From contig CAITLX010000300.1 of NCBI GenBank assembly GCA_903893335.1, forward strand, positions 1 to 7,651: a DNA stretch of 7,651 bases, written 5' to 3'. The DNA comes from an uncultured delta proteobacterium. GTDB taxonomy: Bacteria > Myxococcota_A > Polyangia > Polyangiales > Polyangiaceae. Under the pieces are notes generated by a model. That model had not been told where the DNA came from and did no database searches. It saw only the letters and a program-made list of their open reading frames with translations. Within the stretch, counting starts at the first letter, position 1; each line of letters opens with the position of its first letter. A program made the position numbers and the translations under genes. This document shows positions 1-6,643 of this stretch, one piece after another.

Positions 1-713
1 CGCTGCACGCTGCAGTCGCGCTCGCCGAGCGCGAAGGCGTTGCCGCGCGCGTCGCACATGACCTGCACCTCGATGTGGCGCGGCGACGCGACGTAGCGCT
101 CGAGGTACACGCGCGCGTCGTCGAAGGCCGATTTCCCGCGGTCGGCGCACGTCTTGAGCGCCCGCTCGAGCGCGGCGTCCGACTCGACGACCTGCATGCC
201 GATGCCGCCGCCGCCCCCGACGGCCTTGACCACGATGGGGTAGCCGATGCGCGCCGCTGCCTCGCGCGCCGCCGCGAGCGCCTCGGGCCCGTCGGCCGGC
301 AGCGGCTCGTCGAGCCCCGGCACGGGCGACACGCCCGCCGAGAGCGCGACGTGGCGCGCGCGCATCTTGTCGCCGAACGCGTCGAGCACCGACGGCGGCG
401 GGCCGATGAACACGACGCCCGCGCTCGCCGCCGCGAGCGCGAACGCGCTCTTCTCGCTGAGCAGGCCGTAGCCCGGATGGATCGCCTCCGCGCCCGTCTG
501 GCGCGCGGCCTCGATGACGGCGTCGATGCGCAGGTAGCTGTCCTTCACGGGCGGCGGGCCGAGGCGCACGGCCTCGTCGGCGAGGCCCACGTGCGGCGCG
601 GTGGCGTCGGCGTCGGAGTAGACCGCGACGGTCCGGATGCCGAGCCGCTTGCACGTGCGCATCACGCGGCAGGCGATTTCCCCACGATTCGCGACCAGGA
701 CCTTGCGGAACAT
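1..713 (-). CDS. Biotin carboxylase (acyl-CoA carboxylase ATP-grasp subunit), N-terminal part
   Basis: This gene encodes the ATP-dependent carboxylation of biotin, the first half-reaction of acetyl-, propionyl- or methylcrotonyl-CoA carboxylases. The enzyme is cytosolic. Only 237 codons are inside the window; the gene continues past the left edge, and full family members have about 450-670 residues. The N-terminus reads MFRKVLVANRGEIACRV, the classic biotin carboxylase start, so ATG at 713 is well supported. HPGYGLLSE lies at residues 79-87, and GDK at 114-116 contains the conserved nucleotide-binding lysine. The ATP-grasp glycine-rich loop is at about 163-173 (KAVGGGGGIGM), and PRHIEVQV at 211-218 precedes ERDCSVQ at the edge. 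The loop has Ile where E. coli AccC has Arg and many alpha subunits have Lys. The missing C-terminus would show whether a biotinyl domain is fused, so a stand-alone AccC cannot be told apart from a PCC/MCC-type alpha subunit. It lies downstream of mazG-rlmN on the same strand, with 95 bp between it and rlmN. Confidence 0.95.
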   Translation of the reverse strand, partial: MFRKVLVANRGEIACRVMRTCKRLGIRTVAVYSDADATAPHVGLADEAVRLGPPPVKDSYLRIDAVIEAARQTGAEAIHPGYGLLSEKSAFALAAASAGVVFIGPPPSVLDAFGDKMRARHVALSAGVSPVPGLDEPLPADGPEALAAAREAAARIGYPIVVKAVGGGGGIGMQVVESDAALERALKTCADRGKSAFDDARVYLERYVASPRHIEVQVMCDARGNAFALGERDCSVQ

Positions 714-808
714 GGGACGTTTCGTGTGCGAAGCTTCGGGGCGCGTCAAGAGGCTCGCGCCCCCGGCGCCTCGTCGACGTCCGCCTCGGTCGGCGGCGCG
801 CGCAGCGC
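714..808 (-). promoter_or_regulatory. Intergenic spacer with possible biotin carboxylase promoter
   Basis: This 95-bp gap lies between the end of rlmN and the start of the biotin carboxylase gene. Read on the minus strand it contains TTGACG (749 to 744), an acceptable -35 element. A 17-bp spacer leads to CACGAA (726 to 721), a poor -10. The spacer contains the perfect palindrome CGAAGCTTCG (729-738). No Shine-Dalgarno sequence is visible before the ATG at 713. The -35 match and the gap length suggest a separate promoter, but the weak -10 leaves read-through from mazG-rlmN equally possible. Confidence 0.25.
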
Positions 809-1942
<1,134 letters not shown>

Positions 1943-1944
1943 CG

Positions 1945-2814
1945 TCAAACCCCGCCCTGACCGGCCGCGTCGGCGGACGCACGCTTGGCCTCGTCCCAGT
2001 AGCCGTCGAGCTCCTCGAGCGTGAGGCCGCGGCCGGGCTTGCCCTCGGGCCCCGCCGGCCAGCCTCCGTGGCGCTCCTTCACGCGCGCCTCGACGTGGCC
2101 GAAGCGCCCGAGGAACTTGCCGATGGTGCCGCGCAGCGCGCTCTCGGCGTCGACCTCGACGTGGCGCGCGAGGTTGACGAGCGCGAAGAGCGCGTCGCCG
2201 AGCTCGTCCTCGATGCGCGCGCGATCGCCCGAGGCGATGGCTGCGTCGAGCTCCGCGATCTCCTCGGCGACCTTGGCGCGCGAGCCGCTCGCGTCGGGCC
2301 AGTCGAAGCCGACGCGCGCCACCTTCTCGCCGATGCACTGCGCGCGCTCGAGCCCCGGCAGGCTGCGCGGCACGCCGTCGAGCAGCCCGCGGTCCTTCTT
2401 CTCACCCGCCTTGATGCGCTCCCAGTTGCGCAGCACCTCGGCCGAGCCCTCGACCGCGACGTCGCCGAAGACGTGCGGGTGGCGTCGCACCAGCTTCTCG
2501 ACGATGCCCTGCACGACGTCGTCGGGGCCGAACGAGCCCTCGGCGCGCGCGAGCTCCGCGAGGAACACCGTCTGCAAGAGCAGGTCGCCGAGCTCCTCGC
2601 GGATGGCGTCGCGGTCGCCCGACTCGACGGCGTCGATGACCTCGCACGCCTCCTCGAGCACGTAGCGGCGCAGCGACGCGAAGGTCTGCTCGCGGTCCCA
2701 CGGGCAGCCGTCGGGCGCGAGCAGTCGCTGCATGAGCTCGACGAGCCGGGGGAACGTCTGCCCCTGCTGCTCGCCGAGCGGGAGGGGCGCGAGCGGGGCG
2801 AAGGGGCGAGGCAT
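1945..2814 (-). CDS. mazG: Nucleoside triphosphate pyrophosphohydrolase MazG
   Basis: MazG hydrolyses (d)NTPs to NMP and pyrophosphate, cleaning the nucleotide pool. In E. coli it has also been linked to lowering ppGpp. The predicted protein is cytosolic and has 289 residues, against about 263 in E. coli. Two tandem all-alpha MazG domains are visible. The first carries CPWDREQT at 37-44 and the metal-binding pattern EEACE (54-58) followed by EELGD (73-77). The second carries EEIAE (184-188) followed by EDELGD (202-207). These acidic residues are the expected Mg2+ ligands. NWERIKAGEKK at 130-140 and VGFDW at 168-172 are also typical. ATG at 2814 gives a reasonable extension before CPWD; the frame stays open far upstream but there runs antisense to the AI-2E gene, so the longer form is rejected. 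The stop is 2 bp from the rlmN start, indicating translational coupling. The gene lies divergent to the AI-2E family gene across 42 bp. Confidence 0.96.
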   Translation of the reverse strand: MPRPFAPLAPLPLGEQQGQTFPRLVELMQRLLAPDGCPWDREQTFASLRRYVLEEACEVIDAVESGDRDAIREELGDLLLQTVFLAELARAEGSFGPDDVVQGIVEKLVRRHPHVFGDVAVEGSAEVLRNWERIKAGEKKDRGLLDGVPRSLPGLERAQCIGEKVARVGFDWPDASGSRAKVAEEIAELDAAIASGDRARIEDELGDALFALVNLARHVEVDAESALRGTIGKFLGRFGHVEARVKERHGGWPAGPEGKPGRGLTLEELDGYWDEAKRASADAAGQGGV

Positions 2815-2824
2815 GTACCCGCCG

Positions 2825-2830
2825 CGTCTA
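2825..2830 (-). promoter_or_regulatory. Possible -10 element for mazG-rlmN
   Basis: On the minus strand the hexamer TAGACG ends 10 bases before the mazG ATG at 2814. A transcript from it would have a very short leader of about four bases. No convincing -35 element is visible. It is proposed only because the 42-bp divergent gap must hold the mazG promoter unless that promoter lies inside the neighbouring gene. Confidence 0.2.
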
Positions 2831-2844
2831 CCACGCGCGTGCGG

Positions 2845-2850
2845 TATGCT
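2845..2850 (+). promoter_or_regulatory. -10 element (TATGCT), probable leaderless promoter of the AI-2E family gene
   Basis: TATGCT matches four of six bases of the TATAAT consensus, in an otherwise G/C-dominated gap. It ends six bases before the G of the GTG at 2857, which is where transcription would normally begin. The start codon would then be the 5' end of the mRNA. This also explains why no Shine-Dalgarno sequence is seen. A -35 element is not recognisable about 17 bp upstream (CCGCGT). Confidence 0.4.
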
Positions 2851-2856
2851 CCAGCC

Positions 2857-3978
2857 GTGCCCGCATCGAGCGCCGACACCGTGTTCACCCCCAGGCGCTT
2901 CGCGCTCCTCGCCCTCGCCGCCGCGGCCTTCGCGCTCGCGTGGGCGCTCGGCTCGGTGCTCTTGCCGCTGTTTCTCGCGTTCCTCATGGCCTGGGCGCTC
3001 GACCCAGCGGTCGATCGGCTTCAGTCGCGCGGGGTGCCGCGCGCGCTCGCCGCGCCGCTCGTCATGGCGGCGGTCGTCGGCACCGTCGCCTGCGTGCTCT
3101 TCTTCGCCGTCCCCTATTTCGCCGACGAGTTCTCGTCGGCCGCGCAGCAGCTCCCCTCGCAGCTCACCGATCTGAAGGGGCGCATCGACCGCCTCGCGTG
3201 GTCCATCTTGCACGTGAAGCTGCCGCACACCTGGCGCGATCTGGGCTCTCGGCTGAGCGGCGAGCTCCAGTCGCGCGCCCCGCAGATCGTCGAGGGCGCG
3301 GCTGCGGCGCTCTTCGGCACGCTCAACGCGCTGCTCGTCGGCGTCGGCGCGCTCGTCGTTCCCGTGCTCGCGCTCTACCTCCTGCTCGATTTCGACCGGG
3401 TGAAGGCGGGCGCCGGCGAGCTCGTCCCGCGCCGCTTCGCGCCGGCCGTCACCTCCGTCGGCGGCGAGATCGCCGACACGCTCGGGCGCTACCTGCGCGG
3501 CCAGACGATCGCCTGCGTGGTGCTCGCCACGCTCTACGCCGCGGGGCTCTCGGCGGTCGGCCTGCGGCTCGCGATCCCCATCGGCGTGCTCACGGGCATG
3601 CTCGCGTTCGTGCCCTACGTCGGCTTCGGCCTCGGCCTCACCCTCGCCGTCGCGATGGCGCTGCTCGACTGGCACGGCGGCGCGCACGTCGCGCAGACGG
3701 TCGGCGTGCTGCTCGCCGTGCAGACGCTCGACGGCCTCGTCGTCACCCCGCGCGTGGTCGGCGGCAGCGTCGGCCTCAAGCCGCTCGAGGTCATCCTCGT
3801 GCTCATGGCTTCCGGCACGCTGTTCGGCTTCGTCGGCGTGCTGCTCGCCGTGCCCATCGGAGCCGTGACGAAGATCGTCGTCGGCCGCGCGACGCGCGCC
3901 TACCTCGCCTCCGCGTACTACCGCGAGGCCGCGAGGCCCTCGCTCCCCCCCGAGGCCGCGCCCTCGGCAGCGCCGTGA
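2857..3978 (+). CDS. AI-2E (PerM/TqsA) family integral membrane transporter
   Basis: This is a polytopic inner-membrane protein of the AI-2E family (Pfam PF01594). Members include the E. coli autoinducer-2 exporter TqsA and several Na+(Li+)/H+ antiporters, so the substrate cannot be assigned. It has 373 residues, a normal length. Hydrophobic segments lie near residues 14-48 (probably two helices), 64-86, 150-178, 215-236, 237-270, 278-292 and 309-340, with a soluble stretch at about 87-149. Family signatures are DPAVDRLQSRGVPRALA after the second helix, FVPYVGFGLGL at 251-261, and the run from QTLDG (289) through TPRVVGGSVGLKPLEV to LFGFVGVLLAVPIGA (322-336). GTG at 2857 is preferred because it lies just after a -10 box; in-frame GTGs at 2839 and 2881 are alternatives. 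The stop overlaps the GTG of the following crotonase gene by four bases, so the two are probably translated together. Confidence 0.9.
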   Translation: MPASSADTVFTPRRFALLALAAAAFALAWALGSVLLPLFLAFLMAWALDPAVDRLQSRGVPRALAAPLVMAAVVGTVACVLFFAVPYFADEFSSAAQQLPSQLTDLKGRIDRLAWSILHVKLPHTWRDLGSRLSGELQSRAPQIVEGAAAALFGTLNALLVGVGALVVPVLALYLLLDFDRVKAGAGELVPRRFAPAVTSVGGEIADTLGRYLRGQTIACVVLATLYAAGLSAVGLRLAIPIGVLTGMLAFVPYVGFGLGLTLAVAMALLDWHGGAHVAQTVGVLLAVQTLDGLVVTPRVVGGSVGLKPLEVILVLMASGTLFGFVGVLLAVPIGAVTKIVVGRATRAYLASAYYREAARPSLPPEAAPSAAP

Positions 3979-4757
3979 CCTCGCTCGTCGTCGAGCGCGA
4001 CGGCGCGGTCGAGTGGCTCACGCTCGCGCGCCCCGAGACGAAGAACGCGCTCGATCGCCCGCTGGTGCTCGCGCTCGGCGCGGCGATCGCCGCAGCCTCC
4101 GCCGACGCCGAGGTGCGCGTCATCGTGCTGTCGGGGCGCGGCGGCGCGTTCTGCTCGGGCGCGGACCTCAAGGCCGTGATGAGCGACGGCGAGGACCTCG
4201 CCTCGAGCATCGACGCGCGCATCGCCGAGTACCACGTCATCATCCGGGCGATCGCGCACGCGCCCAAGCCCGTGCTCGCCGTGCTCGACGGCCCCGCGGT
4301 CGGGTTCGGCTGCGACCTCGCCCTCGCGTGCGATCTGCGCATCGCGTCGAGCCGCGCCTACCTCCAGGAGAAGTTCGTCAAGATCGGCCTCATGCCCGAC
4401 GGCGGCGGCACCTACTGGCTGCCCCGCCTCGTCGGCACCGCGCGCGCGATGGAGCTCATCCTCACCGGCGCGCCCATCGACGCCGCGCGCGCCGAGGCGC
4501 TCGGCATCGTGAACCGCGTCGTCCCCCCCGAGCAGCTCGACGCCGACGCGCGCGCATTCGCGCACCAGCTCGCCGCGGGGCCGCCGCTCGCGTTCGCCGC
4601 GATCAAGCGCGCGGTGGTCGACGGGCTCGGCGCGGGCCTCGAGGCCGCCCTGGCGCGCGAGGCCGAGGGGCAGGCCCGGTGCCTGCGCAGCGAGGACGCC
4701 TTCGAGGGGGTCTCGGCCTTCCTCTCCAAGCGCCAGCCCTCTTTTCAAGGTCGTTGA
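3975..4757 (+). CDS. Enoyl-CoA hydratase/isomerase (crotonase superfamily) protein
   Basis: The protein has 260 residues, the usual size for a single crotonase domain acting on acyl-CoA thioesters. FCSGADLK (59-66) and GFGCDLALACD (110-120) form the expected CoA/oxyanion-hole framework. IGLMPDGGGTYWLPRLVG (137-154) and GVSAFLSKRQPSF near the C-terminus are also typical. By alignment with rat mitochondrial hydratase from memory, the first catalytic glutamate (Glu144) is replaced by D114 and the second (Glu164) by F134. The surrounding pattern resembles the PaaG-like branch (ring-opening or double-bond isomerases). A simple enoyl-CoA hydratase function is therefore doubtful, and the substrate is unknown. 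Translation starts at GTG 3975, four bases before the end of the AI-2E gene (GTGA overlap). No Shine-Dalgarno sequence is seen, so coupling to the upstream gene is likely. The next gene follows after 64 bp. Confidence 0.92.
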   Translation: MTSLVVERDGAVEWLTLARPETKNALDRPLVLALGAAIAAASADAEVRVIVLSGRGGAFCSGADLKAVMSDGEDLASSIDARIAEYHVIIRAIAHAPKPVLAVLDGPAVGFGCDLALACDLRIASSRAYLQEKFVKIGLMPDGGGTYWLPRLVGTARAMELILTGAPIDAARAEALGIVNRVVPPEQLDADARAFAHQLAAGPPLAFAAIKRAVVDGLGAGLEAALAREAEGQARCLRSEDAFEGVSAFLSKRQPSFQGR

Positions 4758-4821
4758 CGCCCCCTCTGTCGCGTTCCGGCCAGCTGTGAAACAATCCGTT
4801 GGCCGCTCCGGCCGCCCCGGC
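4758..4821 (+). promoter_or_regulatory. Spacer before the PEGA gene, possible weak promoter
   Basis: The gap holds the most AT-rich short run of its surroundings (GTGAAACAATCCGTT, 4786-4800). TTGACG (4754-4759) overlaps the end of the crotonase gene, but it is too far from AACAAT (4790-4795) to make a standard promoter. A five-pair hairpin, GGCCG-CTC-CGGCC, occupies 4801-4813, just before the ATG at 4822. It has no T-tract, so it is not a standard terminator. Either read-through from the crotonase gene or a separate promoter here is possible. Confidence 0.2.
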
Positions 4822-6642
4822 ATGATCCGCCCCACCCTCCCCCTCGCGTGCGCCTTCTCGCTCGCACTGCTCGGCCTCGCGCCGAGCGCGCGGAGCGCCG
4901 ACCCTGCGCCTGCCGTTCCCGCCGCTGCCGCGCCTGCGCCGCGCAAGCCGAAGCAGGCCGACGTCATGCTCGCGCGCTTCGAAGTCGAGCTTGGCAAGGC
5001 AGCGCTGCAGCAGAAGCACTTCGCGGTCGCGCTCGAACACTTCGAGAAGGCGCACAAGCTCGACCCCATCGCCCCGTCGGCCGTCGGCCGCGCCGCCGCG
5101 CTGCGCGGGCTCGAGCGCCCGCTCGACGCGCTCGCCGCGTACGAGGCCGTGCTCGCCGATCATGCTGGGCAGCTCAAGCCCGCCGAGCAGGCCGAGGTCG
5201 AGAAGGCCATCGCCGAGCTCTCGACGTCGGCCGCGACGCTCACGCTCAAGCCCTCCAGCCCGCTCGTCGAGGTCACGCTCGACGGCAAGCCCATCGGTCA
5301 CGCCACGCTCGCCAAGCCGCTGCGCCTGCCCCCCGGGCGTCACGTCGTGCGCGCCACGGCGCCCGATTGCGATCCCTTCGAGAAGGAGATCGACGCCGTC
5401 GCCGGCCAGTCGCTCACCCTCGACGTCGCTCCCGCCTCCGTTGCCAAGACCGGGCACCTTGTGGTCGCGGGGGCCGCGAGCGACGACGTGCACGTCTTCG
5501 TCGATGGCGAGGACCGCGGCGAGCCGCCCTGGGAGGGCGACGTGCCGGCGGGCCAGCACCTCGTTGCACTCCGTGGTCGTAGTCTCGCTTCGCAGCGGAT
5601 GTCGGTGGATGTGCCGGCTCGCGGTCGGGCGGAGGTCGCGCCCGAAACCGCAATTCGCAAGGGACGCTTGACGGTGACGGTTCTCCCCAACACCGCGAAG
5701 GTCACCGTGGACGGCGCGGCAGTAGGCGACGGACGTTGGGAGGGCGAGCTCCCTATCGGCCCTCACGTCGTCGAAGCGACGGCCCCGGGCTACACCTCGG
5801 GAAAACGCGACGTCGTTGTTAGCGACGAGGAGATATCGCCGCTGGCCATCGCGTTCGACCTTGTGACAGCTGGGGCGGTCGTTGGCCCCTCGGCGGGCGA
5901 CGACTCGCCTTCAAAGTCCAAGGACGAGCCCAAGAAGGACGCGAAGTCGGGCAACCACGGCGTCTACTTCGCGCTCGATCTCTTCGCCGGTCGCCCCTCG
6001 ACGTCACCGAGCTACGCGTGCGCCGCGCGCGACCGCTGCGACACGAGCGAGGTGCTGACGCCGCTCGGCGCGGGCCTGGTGGGGCGCGGCGGCTTCTGGT
6101 TCGACTGGCTCGGCGTCGAGGCGGTCGGCGCCGCGCTCGGCGACCTGCACCTCGAGCGCAACTCGTACAAGGGCGAGTACGGCGCCAACGCGTTCAACGT
6201 CGACGCGAGCGTCGTGGACGCCACGTTCAAGCGCGAGGAGGCCTTCCTGCGCTACAGCCTCGGCGGCTTCGTCGGGCTCGGCGTGCGCGCGAGCACGCGC
6301 ACCACGCTGCGCGCGAGCGGCGGAGTCGCGCTCGGCGCCGCGTACCGCCACTTCGCGCTGACGCGCAAGGAGACGGGCCTCGTCGACGACACCTACTCGG
6401 CGAGCAAGTCGTACCTCGCCCCCGCGCTGCTCGCGGACGTGGGCGTCGCGTTCGGGATCTTCCGCCTCGGCGTGCTCGCGTGGGTCGACAAGCCGCCGAG
6501 CGGCTTCACCACGCCGTCCGACGAGCCGCACCCCGTGACCGTCGGCGACAGGTCGTACAACCTGCAGACGCCGGCCTTCGCGCTCACGAGCGGCACCCAG
6601 TTCTACATCGGGCCCACGCTGGGCATGGAGCTCGGCTACTGA
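4822..6642 (+). CDS. Secreted TPR-PEGA protein with C-terminal outer-membrane beta-barrel-like domain
   Basis: This is an envelope protein of 606 residues with unknown specific function. Residues 1-26 form a signal peptide with the hydrophobic core LPLACAFSLALLGLA; cleavage after ARS or ARSA is plausible. An Ala/Pro linker follows to about 42. TPR-like helices occupy about 48-118, including ALEHFEKAHKLDP (70-82). Three PEGA-type beta repeats follow at about 138-203, 211-273 and 281-346, each with a VxVDG/VTLDG strand and a PxGxHxV turn. PEGA domains are often found in surface or peptidoglycan-associated proteins. A Ser/Asp/Lys-rich linker (355-376) leads to a 230-residue domain rich in alternating hydrophobic strands. 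It ends in LGMELGY, fitting the terminal-aromatic beta-signal of outer-membrane barrels. ATG 4822 gives a standard signal peptide; GTG at 4786 would add MKQSVGRSGRPG. Codon use at 5554-5925 differs from the rest. The next gene starts one base after the stop. Confidence 0.88.
   Translation: MIRPTLPLACAFSLALLGLAPSARSADPAPAVPAAAAPAPRKPKQADVMLARFEVELGKAALQQKHFAVALEHFEKAHKLDPIAPSAVGRAAALRGLERPLDALAAYEAVLADHAGQLKPAEQAEVEKAIAELSTSAATLTLKPSSPLVEVTLDGKPIGHATLAKPLRLPPGRHVVRATAPDCDPFEKEIDAVAGQSLTLDVAPASVAKTGHLVVAGAASDDVHVFVDGEDRGEPPWEGDVPAGQHLVALRGRSLASQRMSVDVPARGRAEVAPETAIRKGRLTVTVLPNTAKVTVDGAAVGDGRWEGELPIGPHVVEATAPGYTSGKRDVVVSDEEISPLAIAFDLVTAGAVVGPSAGDDSPSKSKDEPKKDAKSGNHGVYFALDLFAGRPSTSPSYACAARDRCDTSEVLTPLGAGLVGRGGFWFDWLGVEAVGAALGDLHLERNSYKGEYGANAFNVDASVVDATFKREEAFLRYSLGGFVGLGVRASTRTTLRASGGVALGAAYRHFALTRKETGLVDDTYSASKSYLAPALLADVGVAFGIFRLGVLAWVDKPPSGFTTPSDEPHPVTVGDRSYNLQTPAFALTSGTQFYIGPTLGMELGY
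5233..5859 (+). repeat. Three PEGA-type protein repeats
   Basis: These are protein-level repeats of about 62-66 residues at 5233-5430, 5452-5640 and 5662-5859. Repeats 2 and 3 are the most alike: both contain VDG, then WEG(D/E)(V/L)P(A/I)G-x-H-x-V. Repeat 1 has VTLDGKPIG and PPGRHVVRATAPDCDPFEK. Repeats 1 and 3 both carry ATAP after the turn. The DNA copies have diverged, so this is an old duplication at protein level and not a recent tandem DNA repeat. Confidence 0.75.
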
Positions 6643-6643
6643 C

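Noticed and set aside
757..769. Hairpin GCGCC-CCC-GGCGC after rlmN as a terminator
   Set aside because: The stem is only five pairs, with no T-tract on either strand. Such stems are common by chance at this GC content.
2815..3687. Minus-strand upstream extension of mazG giving a 580-residue protein
   Set aside because: The extension is antisense to the well-conserved AI-2E family gene and has an Arg/Glu/His-rich composition typical of a GC shadow. The MazG match begins near 2814.
3918..5766. Long minus-strand open frames opposite the crotonase and PEGA genes
   Set aside because: They are stop-free because of high GC. The plus-strand genes show conserved motifs and GC-ending third positions.
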